A DNA stretch of 64,000 nucleotides. Source: Acinetobacter gerneri DSM 14967 = CIP 107464 = MTCC 9824. GTDB taxonomy: Bacteria; Pseudomonadota; Gammaproteobacteria; Pseudomonadales; Moraxellaceae. The notes under the pieces are model-generated. The model saw only the letters and a program-made list of their open reading frames with translations. It was not told the DNA's origin and did not search any database. The position numbers and the translations under genes were made by a program. Positions 37,793-46,984 of this stretch are shown here, piece by piece. Within the stretch, counting starts at the first letter, position 1, and every line of letters starts with the position of its first letter. The stretch is from positions 73,258 through 137,257 of the forward strand of contig NZ_KB849542.1 in NCBI RefSeq assembly GCF_000368565.1. Reading direction: 5' to 3'.

Positions 37793-38554
37793 TTACTCGA
37801 AATGCTCAACAGCCATCGCATTTAAGCGATCAAGATCTTCTTGGGTATCTACGCCTGGTGGTAAATTGACTTGTGCCACATCAATTGCAATACGATGACC
37901 ATTTTCCAGAACGCGTAATTGTTCCAAACTTTCTAGTTTCTCAAGACTACCCATATCCCAAGTTACATATTCTTGAAGTAACTTGACGCGATATGCATAC
38001 AAACCTAAATGACGAAATGCCATCGCATGTAATTTCAAATCTGCTTGTTTTGCACCATCACGATCATAAGGAATCGGTGAGCGACTAAAATACAAAGCTT
38101 CATTGCGATTTGACATCACCACTTTGACAATGCTGTCTTTTTGAAACTCTTGTAAATGGTGAATAGGCTCACACAGAGTTGACATCGAACATTGTGGTTT
38201 TTCAATCAAAAGTTCAGCGACTTGTTGCACCAATTTTGCAGGCAATAATGGCTCATCACCTTGCACATTTACAATAATATCGTCAGCATCCCAACCTTTG
38301 ATGCGAGCAACTTCGCTTAAACGATCTGTACCCGATGGATGGTTTGGATTGGTCAATACCACATCCACACCTTCAGCACGGCATACGGCTGCAATTCGCT
38401 CATCATCTGTGGCAACGCACAAATCATCAAAACCTTGAACTTTTTTTGCCTGATCAACCACACGCAAAATCATCGGGCGACCATGAATATTGAGCAAAGG
38501 TTTGCCCGGCAAACGTGAACTTTGATAACGCGCAGGAATAACGATATGTTTCAT
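37793..38554 (-). CDS. kdsB: 3-deoxy-manno-octulosonate cytidylyltransferase
   Basis: Activates Kdo with CTP for attachment to lipid A. 253 aa. The N-terminal [14 protein letters not shown] nucleotide-binding loop, [18 protein letters not shown] and the LGLYAYR segment identify it. It sits nine bases after lpxK, and the two act in the same pathway. Confidence 0.96.
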   Translation of the reverse strand: MKHIVIPARYQSSRLPGKPLLNIHGRPMILRVVDQAKKVQGFDDLCVATDDERIAAVCRAEGVDVVLTNPNHPSGTDRLSEVARIKGWDADDIIVNVQGDEPLLPAKLVQQVAELLIEKPQCSMSTLCEPIHHLQEFQKDSIVKVVMSNRNEALYFSRSPIPYDRDGAKQADLKLHAMAFRHLGLYAYRVKLLQEYVTWDMGSLEKLESLEQLRVLENGHRIAIDVAQVNLPPGVDTQEDLDRLNAMAVEHFE

Positions 38555-38563
38555 TAAATTAAC

Positions 38564-39574
38564 CTAGTGGATTTGAATACCCAATGCGCCCAATTGTTGA
38601 TCTAACAATTGATAACATTGTTCAGACAAAATTGCCTCTACAGGGACAACCCAAATTTCTCGTTGATATGAGGGATGTTTCTTGAGTAATGGTAATAGTT
38701 TAACAGCATCTTTTTCAGTAGTGATAATCGGATTCATGTCTTCAAAATGCAGATCGCTTATTTCATAATCATAATGATCTGGAAATTCGTGACATTGGAA
38801 CTCACACACTCCCATCGTTTCCAAAGTATGGTAAAACCGCTTTGGAAAACCAATCCCAACCACCGCATAATAATCCAGTGTTGGATCAAAAATAGATGCT
38901 TGATCAAATTGTGGATTGAGCAAATAAGGCTCAGCAACTTCTAAATGCATATGCAGATGTGAGTGAGGTTCATGTGCATGTTCAATCACAGTCCCCTGTT
39001 CAAGTCTTGATACAGGTTCACGCAGATAACCTTCAGGCAGAATTTTTTGGTTACCTAGACCACGATTATTGTCCAGTACAATCCATTCTAACTGACGATC
39101 GAGTGCCAGATGCTGTAAACCATCATCACTAATAATCAAGTCTAGTTCGTAGTGCTGCAATAACAACTCAATCGCTTCACGGCGATTACTTCCAACCGCC
39201 ATGGGCACACCAGTAGACTGCACAATCAGACAAGGCTCATCACCAACCACATCAGGAATCGAATCCAAAGTCACTTGATGAGGAAATGGACCTTCACCAC
39301 CATAACCGCGACTGATCACTCCGACTTTTACATTTTTTGATTGGAGATATTTCACCAACTGAATTAATAACGGGGTCTTACCACTACCACCAACCGTAAT
39401 ATTTCCAATCACCATAACAGGGATGGGTGCATGATATTTATGTTTAATACCCGATTGGTATAAAAATTTGTTAAAACCAAAGCCAAAACCGTACAACCAC
39501 GACAGTGGGCGCAAAGCAATCAGCCACTTGGATTGTTTATTCCAAGCATTTTGAATGATTTGCGCTATAGACAT
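38564..39574 (-). CDS. lpxK: Tetraacyldisaccharide 4'-kinase
   Basis: Phosphorylates the lipid A precursor disaccharide at the inner membrane. 336 aa. One N-terminal membrane-associated helix, then the P-loop GNITVGGSGKTP, SRGYGG, VGDEP and SDDGLQH, all standard for LpxK. ATG 39574 has GAGGAA seven bases ahead; an in-frame extension reaches into msbA and is rejected. It is four bases downstream of msbA. Confidence 0.95.
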   Translation of the reverse strand: MSIAQIIQNAWNKQSKWLIALRPLSWLYGFGFGFNKFLYQSGIKHKYHAPIPVMVIGNITVGGSGKTPLLIQLVKYLQSKNVKVGVISRGYGGEGPFPHQVTLDSIPDVVGDEPCLIVQSTGVPMAVGSNRREAIELLLQHYELDLIISDDGLQHLALDRQLEWIVLDNNRGLGNQKILPEGYLREPVSRLEQGTVIEHAHEPHSHLHMHLEVAEPYLLNPQFDQASIFDPTLDYYAVVGIGFPKRFYHTLETMGVCEFQCHEFPDHYDYEISDLHFEDMNPIITTEKDAVKLLPLLKKHPSYQREIWVVPVEAILSEQCYQLLDQQLGALGIQIH

Positions 39575-39578
39575 GTCG

Positions 39579-41303
39579 TTATTCCTCGAAGTTTCGTTGA
39601 TATAACTGGTAATACGCACCATGCTGTGCAAGTAACTCAGCATGCGTACCTTTCTCAATAATACGACCTTTATCCATGACCACGATACAATCTGCATTTT
39701 CAATAGTAGAAAGTCGATGCGCGATCACAATGGTTGTTCGATGTTGCATCGCCTCATCAAATGCTTTTTGAATATAATGTTCAGACTCATTATCCAAAGC
39801 ACTTGTTGCTTCATCCATAATGAGAATGGGTGCATTTTTCAAAATCGCACGCGCGATAGCAACACGCTGACGTTGACCGCCAGAAAGTGTTAAACCATTT
39901 ACACCCAATATAGTGTCATAACCATGCGGTAATGCCATGATAAAGTCATGTGCATAAGCTGCTTTTGCCGCCTTGATAATATCCTCTTCACTGGCACCTT
40001 GCAGTTGACCATAAGCGATATTTTCACGGACTGTTCGATCAAATAAAACCACTTGTTGATTGACCATGGCAATATTTTGACGCAGATAAGAAAGTTCAAT
40101 ATCTCGAATCGCATTTCCATCAAAGCTAATTTGCCCTGAAGACAATTCTTGAAATCTCACCAAAAGATTGACCAGAGATGATTTACCAGCTCCAGAACGC
40201 CCTACCAATGCAACCGTTTGCCCCGCTTGAATATCTAAGCTAAAGTCATGGATTGCATGTGAACCATCTGGATAAACCAAATTTACTTTGTCGAAAGTCA
40301 CTTGACCATCCAACTTTGGTTTTAATGTGCCGTTATTTTCCTCTTCTGGTAAGTCCAAAAGCTCAAATACTGAGTGCGCTGCAGCCAAACCACGTTGCAA
40401 TTTTTCATTGATATCAGTCAGATTTTTAGTTGGCTTACCGAGTAAACCCGCCGCAGTAATGTAGGCAACAAATGCGCCCGCAGAGGTATCACCCAAAATC
40501 TCAGGACGTAAAGCTAACCAGACAATGATACTCATCGAGATCGCCATGATCAGCTGAACAACGGGGCTATTCAGTTGCTGCACTACAACCATTTTCAAGC
40601 CACGTTTTAAATTTTCATTGGAATGACGATAAAAACGCTCTTTTTCGTAATCTTCACCAGCAAAGCCTTTTACTACACTTTGACCAATGACAGTTTCCTG
40701 TACCACGTGGTTAATATCACCCATGGTATTTTGAACTTGAATAGAAAGTTTACGAAGTCGCTTCGCTGCTTTACGAATCAAACCACCGATCAATGGCGCA
40801 AAAATAAGGATACATAAAGTCAATTTCCAGTTGGTATACAACAAGAAACCAAGCAAACCAATCGTTACCAAGCCCTCTTTAATCAAAGTTTGTAACGATT
40901 CTGTTGAAGCTGCTGTGACTTGCTCGACGTTATACATCAATTTTGCAGAAATCTGACCACTTGAATGATCAAGATAATACTGTGAAGGTAAACGCATCAA
41001 TTTCGAGAACACTTCTTGACGCAAATTAAATACAAGACTTCTAGAAATAACTGCCGAAAAATAACCGCCAACAAATAACCCCAGACCACGAAAAAAGATC
41101 AAAGCAACGATCAATAATGGAAATAAATTTAAATTTTGCTGATTGTGATTTTGAATCGACTCAATAATATATTTGAGCAATCTTGCAACAGAAACTTCAG
41201 TACCCGCATTAATCGCAAAACCAACAATGACAAGTATGATTGCCCATTTAAAACTCTTTAAATAAGATAGCAATCGTAAATAAACTTTAAAATCCTGTTT
41301 CAC
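39579..41303 (-). CDS. msbA: Lipid A export ATP-binding/permease protein MsbA
   Basis: ABC half-transporter that flips lipid A across the inner membrane. 574 aa. The six-helix transmembrane domain fills residues about 15-310; the ATPase domain carries Walker A GRSGAGKSS, signature LSGGQRQR, Walker B ILIMDEATSALD and the H-loop AHRLST. The start is GTG at 41303, with GAGG about 11 bases upstream. It lies between exbD and lpxK in a tight cluster. Confidence 0.95.
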   Translation of the reverse strand: MKQDFKVYLRLLSYLKSFKWAIILVIVGFAINAGTEVSVARLLKYIIESIQNHNQQNLNLFPLLIVALIFFRGLGLFVGGYFSAVISRSLVFNLRQEVFSKLMRLPSQYYLDHSSGQISAKLMYNVEQVTAASTESLQTLIKEGLVTIGLLGFLLYTNWKLTLCILIFAPLIGGLIRKAAKRLRKLSIQVQNTMGDINHVVQETVIGQSVVKGFAGEDYEKERFYRHSNENLKRGLKMVVVQQLNSPVVQLIMAISMSIIVWLALRPEILGDTSAGAFVAYITAAGLLGKPTKNLTDINEKLQRGLAAAHSVFELLDLPEEENNGTLKPKLDGQVTFDKVNLVYPDGSHAIHDFSLDIQAGQTVALVGRSGAGKSSLVNLLVRFQELSSGQISFDGNAIRDIELSYLRQNIAMVNQQVVLFDRTVRENIAYGQLQGASEEDIIKAAKAAYAHDFIMALPHGYDTILGVNGLTLSGGQRQRVAIARAILKNAPILIMDEATSALDNESEHYIQKAFDEAMQHRTTIVIAHRLSTIENADCIVVMDKGRIIEKGTHAELLAQHGAYYQLYQRNFEE

Positions 41304-41306
41304 TAA

Positions 41307-41729
41307 TTAATAACCTCGAGCAGGAACCTTTGTGCTGATATTGACATTCACAAAACCGAGTTGACCCGCAACATCCATAACACGAATCACATCTTGATGA
41401 GTGGCTTTTGCATCTGCTGCAATCACAAACATTAAATCTTTTTCATGATTGGTCGCTTGTTTAATTGCAATAATCAAATCAGATACTTCTGTGCTGGAAA
41501 GGGCTTGACCATTTACAGCATAATGACCCGTAGAGTCTACCATGACTTCAACTTTATGATCATATTGTTTTGGTGGAACACCCTCTGCATCAGGCAGAGT
41601 GAGATTTATACGACTACTTTGACTAAAAGTGGTTGTTAATAACAAAAAAACTAATATAAACAACAAACAATCAATCATAGGCGTCAAATTTATCTGAATA
41701 TCCTCCACATTTGTACGTTTAAATTTCAT
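41307..41729 (-). CDS. exbD: ExbD/TolR-family biopolymer transport protein
   Basis: 140-aa protein with one N-terminal membrane helix containing the key aspartate (NLTPMIDCLLFILVFLLL) and a periplasmic domain. It works with ExbB/TolQ to use proton motive force. The ATG overlaps the exbB stop by four bases. The position ahead of msbA-lpxK, seen in many proteobacteria, does not tell whether it serves TonB or another partner; no tonB is present. Confidence 0.9.
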   Translation of the reverse strand: MKFKRTNVEDIQINLTPMIDCLLFILVFLLLTTTFSQSSRINLTLPDAEGVPPKQYDHKVEVMVDSTGHYAVNGQALSSTEVSDLIIAIKQATNHEKDLMFVIAADAKATHQDVIRVMDVAGQLGFVNVNISTKVPARGY

Positions 41730-42370
41730 TTTTGATCGCCTAAAACTTCATCTGTCGATTCATCTGCGCTATTTCGATAAAACAAAGTTGCATGAAATAA
41801 AGTGGATTGTTGTTCCAACTCAGCTACATAATCTTGTACTAAACGCTGAAAATATCGATAAGCAAATAAGGCTGGAATTGCTACAAGCATCCCCGCAGCC
41901 GTAGTAATCAGCGCTTTAGAAATCCCAGGAATCATTGCCGTAGGATTACTACTACTCCCTAGATCCATCATCAAAAAAGATTCAATAATCCCAATCACTG
42001 TACCTAATAACCCAAGTAAAGGCGCTGCAGCACTCAACGTTCCCAAAAAATTGATATTCTTTTCCAAAAATGAAATTTCAACCGATGCTCTCACTTGCAT
42101 CTGCGCCTGAGCGAAATCCCCACTTTGACTTTTTGCTAAAAAACCCGCTGTAAAAATTTGCCCTAATGCAGACTGTTCCGATCTTTTATCCTGTTCTATC
42201 GTTCGAATTATTTTAGATATATCACATGACTGTGATAATAAAATTTGCTTAGGTAAAACCAAATTGCGTCTTAAACGAATAAATCTTTCTAGCACTATGG
42301 CTACGGTACAGATTGAGCACAATGCAAGAGGCAGCATTAACCAACCACCAGCCTTAACCAATTCCCACAT
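41726..42370 (-). CDS. exbB: ExbB/TolQ/MotA-family proton channel protein
   Basis: 214 aa with three membrane segments. The C-terminal pair, with LLGLLGTVIGIIESF and ISKALITTAAGMLVAIPALFAY, is the MotA/TolQ/ExbB channel core. The first segment is near residues 12-30. First gene of the exbB-exbD-msbA-lpxK-kdsB-holB run, all separated by 9 bases or fewer. Confidence 0.91.
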   Translation of the reverse strand: MWELVKAGGWLMLPLALCSICTVAIVLERFIRLRRNLVLPKQILLSQSCDISKIIRTIEQDKRSEQSALGQIFTAGFLAKSQSGDFAQAQMQVRASVEISFLEKNINFLGTLSAAAPLLGLLGTVIGIIESFLMMDLGSSSNPTAMIPGISKALITTAAGMLVAIPALFAYRYFQRLVQDYVAELEQQSTLFHATLFYRNSADESTDEVLGDQK

Positions 42371-42749
42371 AAATTCCCCACAAAATAAAATATCACAAAA
42401 AACTAAAACTTAAAAAACAACAAACAGTATTAAAAACTTATATTAATCAAAATATTAATCAAAAAAGAAATAGTAGACTACAACCGCACCCCGTTTCCAA
42501 CTTAGAAAAACATGATCAGTATAAAATATAGAAGCATACAAATAAAACCAGACTTACAATTTTTCTAAACTTTATAAAATATAGATAAATTACTGAAAAT
42601 ATTAGAATAATTTACAGACATGTATTTATAAAATACACATATTTGCTTAGGCTATTTTCAAAACAGCTCAAAACGTATTACCCGAACCTTATTCCAAATC
42701 AAAAACAAAAAAACGGCGCATTTCACGCCGTTTTAATCTCGTATCCAAC
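42371..42749. other. Intergenic region, parB end to exbB start
   Basis: 379 bp of very AT-rich sequence. It contains the parB terminator (listed separately) and must hold the exbB promoter. No Fur-type operator or small gene was recognised. Confidence 0.5.
42706..42734 (-). terminator. Terminator after parB
   Basis: On the minus strand AAACGGCG, a 7-base loop and CGCCGTTT run into TTTT; it ends the rsmG-parA-parB transcript. Confidence 0.9.
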
Positions 42750-43640
42750 TTAACTTTCTGGCAAACAGATATTTAAAATTCCATCCAATTCATCTAGTGA
42801 ATGGTAATGAATTACAAGTTTACCTTTGCCTTGTTTATTGTGATCAATTTTCACATTTGCACTAAAACGCTCAGATAGTTTTTGTGTCAATTGCTCTAAG
42901 TCTGCAGACATACGTTCTTGTGGTTTGTCTTGTTTAGGTGCATTCCATTCACGAACCAATTGCTCAGTTTGGCGCACCGATAAACTTTTAGAAACAACGA
43001 TTTCAGCAACTTTCAACTGATCTTTTGCCTTCAAAGTCAAGATGGCACGGGCATGCCCCATATCCATTTGACCTTGTTGCATATAGTCTTTGACTTGCTC
43101 TTCAAGACTAAGCAAACGCAGTAAATTACTGACTGTAGTACGTGCCTTGCCTACGGTATCGGCAATTTCTTGGTGACTTAAACCGAACTCTTCATGGAAA
43201 CGCTGCAATGCCAATGCTTGATCAATCGGATTGAGATCTTGACGTTGAATATTTTCAATCAATGCCAGTGCAATCGCCACTTGGTCAGATAGATCACGCA
43301 CAATTGCAGGGATTTCAGTTAATCCAGCAATTTGTGCAGCACGCCAACGACGCTCACCCGCAATAATTTCATAATCAAACTGTTCATTTTCAACAGGACG
43401 AATCACGATAGGCTGCATCACACCATGTTTTTTAATTGATGCTGCTAGCTCTTGTAAATCTTGTTCATTGATAAAACGACGTGGTTGATATTCACCACGA
43501 CGTAAAGTTGCTACATCAACCTGTTTCAATTGCCCATGATCAAGGGATTGCGCTTCAAGTTGTAATTTTTCTTTTTGGATTGAGCCTAATAACGCATCTA
43601 AACCACGACCTTTAGCCAATCCGCGTTTTTTTGTGGTCAT
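42750..43640 (-). CDS. parB: Chromosome partitioning protein ParB
   Basis: Binds parS sites near the origin and spreads as a CTP-dependent clamp. 296 aa. The N-terminal nuclease-like CTP-binding domain has GEYQPRR and the GERRWRAAQIAGL motif; the helix-turn-helix (LSHQEIADTVGKARTTVSNLLRLL, given in part) follows, then a short C-terminal dimer domain. It overlaps parA by four bases. No parS (TGTTTCACGTGAAACA-type) was found in the neighbouring sequence. Confidence 0.96.
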   Translation of the reverse strand: MTTKKRGLAKGRGLDALLGSIQKEKLQLEAQSLDHGQLKQVDVATLRRGEYQPRRFINEQDLQELAASIKKHGVMQPIVIRPVENEQFDYEIIAGERRWRAAQIAGLTEIPAIVRDLSDQVAIALALIENIQRQDLNPIDQALALQRFHEEFGLSHQEIADTVGKARTTVSNLLRLLSLEEQVKDYMQQGQMDMGHARAILTLKAKDQLKVAEIVVSKSLSVRQTEQLVREWNAPKQDKPQERMSADLEQLTQKLSERFSANVKIDHNKQGKGKLVIHYHSLDELDGILNICLPES

Positions 43641-44419
43641 GCTTTATTTCCTTTCTTCACTTTGCTCTTCTTTAACAATTCTGCTGCCAAATTTAAGTAT
43701 GCGATCGCACCTTTGGAGCTTTTTTCAAAATATATAATCGGTAAACCGTGTGCTGGCGCTTCAGCCAAACGCACATTTCGAGGCACAACTGTATCATATA
43801 GCTTTTTGCCAAAATACTGCTCAAGCTCAGCAGATACATCACGTGTTAACGCATTTCGTGCGTCATACATGGTACGAACCACACCGATGATTTGCAATTC
43901 TGGATTTAAAGCTTGTTGAATACGATCAATCGTTTGGGTCAAATCAGCCAAACCCTCAAGCGCATAGTATTCACATTGCATCGGGATAATCACACCTTCT
44001 ACCGCAGCCAAAGCATTGACGGTAATCAAACTCAAACTCGGTGCGCAATCGACGATAATATAATCAAAATTCTTTTCAACTTCTTGCAATGCATTACGCA
44101 AAATAAACTCACGGCCCTCTTGCTCTGCAATAGCAAGTTCGACACCTGATAAATCACGGTTTGCACCTAAAACTTTATAACCAACTTCAGCTTTAGTAAT
44201 GGCATTTTCAATTGAAACTTCACCTAAAAGCACATCAGTTATGGAGTAAAGCAAATCATTTTTTTGAATGCCTGACCCCATCGTTGCATTCCCTTGTGAA
44301 TCCATATCCACCAAAAGAACACGCTTTTTTAAGACTGCGAGTGAAGCAGCTAAATTGACTGCTGTGGTCGTTTTGCCCACACCACCTTTTTGGTTCGCAA
44401 TCGCAATAATTTGAGCCAT
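43637..44419 (-). CDS. parA: Chromosome partitioning ATPase ParA
   Basis: Deviant Walker ATPase, 260 aa. KGGVGKTTTAVNLA near the N-terminus is the Walker A' motif; DMDSQGNATMGSG and IIVDCAPSLSLIT follow. Located between rsmG and parB as in most bacteria with chromosomal ParABS. Confidence 0.96.
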   Translation of the reverse strand: MAQIIAIANQKGGVGKTTTAVNLAASLAVLKKRVLLVDMDSQGNATMGSGIQKNDLLYSITDVLLGEVSIENAITKAEVGYKVLGANRDLSGVELAIAEQEGREFILRNALQEVEKNFDYIIVDCAPSLSLITVNALAAVEGVIIPMQCEYYALEGLADLTQTIDRIQQALNPELQIIGVVRTMYDARNALTRDVSAELEQYFGKKLYDTVVPRNVRLAEAPAHGLPIIYFEKSSKGAIAYLNLAAELLKKSKVKKGNKA

Positions 44420-44441
44420 GATAACCCCAGTCCTTAATACA

Positions 44442-45074
44442 TTAGATCTGTTTTAATAAAAGTAAATGACGTTGCTCGTCTAAACGCGGCACGTGTAATT
44501 CAATAATTTCACATGAAAAATCATTTTTAAGCTGTGCAATTTCATCATTTGGCACCAAGCCTTTCATGGAAGCAATGATGCTTTTTTCATGCATATAAGG
44601 CGCTGACGCTTTAACAAAATCTGTCAATGAAGCAAAGGCACGGCTGGTGATCACATCAAACTGCCCCAATTCTTGAATAGAATCTTGATCTTCTACTCGC
44701 GTTTGAACCGCAATCACATTTTGTAATTTTAAGTCTGCAATAAACTGTTTGAGAAAACGAATTTTTTTACCATTTGAATCAAGCAATACACATTGGCGTT
44801 CTGGTTGACATAAGGCAATAATCATCCCAGGCATACCACCGCCCGTACCGATATCAAGCAAACGCCCTTGCGGTAAATCTTTTAAAATACTTAAACTATC
44901 GAGCAAATGCTTCACCAGCATTTCTTTCGGATCACGAATCGCTGTCAAGTTATAAGCTTTATTCCAAAGCACCAAAGCATCTTGATATTTTAGTAATAGG
45001 CCGAGCACATCTTCACTTAGATTTAAACCAAGCTTACGACTGCCTTTCTCTAAGTCTTGAAAAAATGGATGCAT
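44442..45074 (-). CDS. rsmG: 16S rRNA (guanine-527-N7)-methyltransferase
   Basis: Methylates G527 of 16S rRNA using SAM (GidB). 210 aa. The KHLLDSLSIL segment, the SAM-binding LLDIGTGGGMPGMIIAL and the later TSRAFASLTDFV are typical. ATG 45074 is the first ATG of the frame; a TTG six codons earlier is less likely. It starts the parA-parB transcript. Confidence 0.95.
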   Translation of the reverse strand: MHPFFQDLEKGSRKLGLNLSEDVLGLLLKYQDALVLWNKAYNLTAIRDPKEMLVKHLLDSLSILKDLPQGRLLDIGTGGGMPGMIIALCQPERQCVLLDSNGKKIRFLKQFIADLKLQNVIAVQTRVEDQDSIQELGQFDVITSRAFASLTDFVKASAPYMHEKSIIASMKGLVPNDEIAQLKNDFSCEIIELHVPRLDEQRHLLLLKQI

Positions 45075-45161
45075 AAACAATTCACATCTCAAAAAAATTT
45101 AGTTGGAAGTATACCGATTTATTAACATTGTCACAGTAGTTAACGATTAGTGAATACGCAC

Positions 45162-45851
45162 TTAAGCGTATTCACCCTGTCTAATTTGTAGATCTAAGGC
45201 TGTTAATCGTTCAGGTGTCCCCACATCTACCCAAGCACCCTGCATTTTCTCTGCTGAGATTTTAGCATTATTCATGGCATTTTTTAAAAATGGTAGCATG
45301 GGTTGCTTACCCGGTTTTGCACCTTCGAATAGTTTAGGCGAAATCACCGCAACTCCGCTATAGGTTAAATTTTCACCTTGGTGATTTTGCTCAAATGTAT
45401 ATGCACGACCATCAGCCAAAGTAAAATCACCCTTAGGATGTTGTATTGGATTTGGTACAAATACAAGATGCGCTACATCTTGCTCAAGCTGAATCTCCAA
45501 CAATGATGCGAAATCCATTGTCGTCCAAACATCACCATTCACCAAAATAAAAGGATCGTCACCAAGCAAAGGCAACGCATTGATAATACCACCTGCTGTT
45601 TCAAGCCCTTCCTCTTCACGTGTCCACAAAATCTTGACACCAAACTGAGAGCCATCACCAAGCGTGCCGATCAAGACATCTGCAAGCCATGCAGAGTTGA
45701 TCACAATCTCTGTCACACCAATGTTCTTTAGTTTTTCAATATGCCATACAATCAAAGCCTTACCACCAACTTCAAGCAATGGTTTTGGCTTGTATAATGT
45801 TAGCGGACGCATACGATTACCTAAACCTGCCGCTAAAATCATCGCTTTCAT
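45162..45851 (-). CDS. murU: N-acetylmuramate alpha-1-phosphate uridylyltransferase
   Basis: Makes UDP-MurNAc from MurNAc-1-phosphate in the peptidoglycan recycling route that bypasses de novo synthesis and gives intrinsic fosfomycin tolerance. 229 aa. The nucleotidyltransferase start AAGLGNRMRPLTLYKPKPLL, FILVNGDVWT and YSGVAVISP are diagnostic. It overlaps amgK, the preceding enzyme in the route, by four bases. Confidence 0.93.
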   Translation of the reverse strand: MKAMILAAGLGNRMRPLTLYKPKPLLEVGGKALIVWHIEKLKNIGVTEIVINSAWLADVLIGTLGDGSQFGVKILWTREEEGLETAGGIINALPLLGDDPFILVNGDVWTTMDFASLLEIQLEQDVAHLVFVPNPIQHPKGDFTLADGRAYTFEQNHQGENLTYSGVAVISPKLFEGAKPGKQPMLPFLKNAMNNAKISAEKMQGAWVDVGTPERLTALDLQIRQGEYA

Positions 45852-46864
45852 GCTGTGACAACCTCGTATTGACCATATTTTTCAATAAATGCAGGCATGA
45901 CTTTAGAATGAATGAACTGCATAAACGGTTGAAGTTCTGTGTAATTTTTACTTTCTTCAAGTAAATACCACATCACACGAGGCAAATCTTTGAGATAACC
46001 CGTTTTACCATCACGTTCAAATAGACGTACAAAAATGCCTAAAATCTTGATATGGCGTTGAATCGCCATCAAATCCGCATCACGAATCAATTGCTGTTCG
46101 CTACGAGCGGCACGGATCTCTTCTGGCAAAAGCGCGTAGAACTGTTTAAACCAGGTATAAACACGTTCTGGATTCCATTGCACATAAGCATCACGAGTCA
46201 ATGAAATCAAATCATAACTATAAGCACCAATGACCGCATCTTGGAAATCAATCACGCCAAGATCGCTTTCATTTTCAAGTTTCATCAAGTTTCGACTATG
46301 AAAATCACGGTGTACGATCACTTGAGGCTGCGCTAAAGCTTCTTTTGCCAAGAAATCAAAAGCATTTTCGATCATGGCTTTTTCAGTCTGATCTGTTTCG
46401 ATTTTTAAAGAAGGTAACATCCACTCGGTCAATAAATGCATTTCTTGCATGAGTTTTTCATAAGCATAAGCAGGAAAATGCCCTGTTCCATCAATTGATT
46501 GCAACTGAATCAATTGTTTAAAACATTGCAAATAATATGCATCTACCGTGTCTTCATCGAGCAAGGTCGATAACAAAGTATCACCAAAATCTTCCAGCAA
46601 TAAAAAGCCATTGTCTAAATCTTTAGCAACAATATGCGGTACACGGACGCCATTTTTATCGAAAAAATCATCTATTTTGACAAAAGGCACACAATCTTCT
46701 TTATCTGGAGGTGCATCCATGAGCATAAATGTTTTATTATTCAGGATAATTCGTGCATAACGACGGAAGCTCGCATCGCCTGCTAAAAAGTTGATTTTAA
46801 ATTGATCTGAATCTAATACAGATGCAACCCATGTTTGTATCAATTGTTCACGTTGTGTATTCAT
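45848..46864 (-). CDS. amgK: Anomeric MurNAc/GlcNAc kinase
   Basis: Phosphorylates MurNAc at C1, producing the substrate of MurU. 338 aa of the aminoglycoside-phosphotransferase fold. The catalytic loop HRDFHSRNLM and the metal motif GVIDFQDAVIG are present, with an N-terminal nucleotide loop including GDASFRRYARI. ATG 46864 is preferred to a TTG two codons earlier. Divergent from lptD across about 120 bp. Confidence 0.93.
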   Translation of the reverse strand: MNTQREQLIQTWVASVLDSDQFKINFLAGDASFRRYARIILNNKTFMLMDAPPDKEDCVPFVKIDDFFDKNGVRVPHIVAKDLDNGFLLLEDFGDTLLSTLLDEDTVDAYYLQCFKQLIQLQSIDGTGHFPAYAYEKLMQEMHLLTEWMLPSLKIETDQTEKAMIENAFDFLAKEALAQPQVIVHRDFHSRNLMKLENESDLGVIDFQDAVIGAYSYDLISLTRDAYVQWNPERVYTWFKQFYALLPEEIRAARSEQQLIRDADLMAIQRHIKILGIFVRLFERDGKTGYLKDLPRVMWYLLEESKNYTELQPFMQFIHSKVMPAFIEKYGQYEVVTA

Positions 46865-46984
46865 TTGCAATTAAATCTAATTCAGGCTGATTTTTTTAAA
46901 GTGCTAAGTGTAGCCACTTATCAACTTTTTCTCTATCATGCGACAATAATTAATTGCGATCAGCATACTTGGTTAATGAGACAA

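Noticed and set aside
41307..42370. Fur-regulated TonB energising operon
   Set aside because: No Fur box-like palindrome upstream of exbB and no tonB gene; the pair is joined to lipid A genes instead.
42371..44419. Search for a parS site near parA-parB
   Set aside because: No 16-bp TGTTTCACGTGAAACA-like palindrome was seen in the flanking sequence by eye; parS may lie outside the window.
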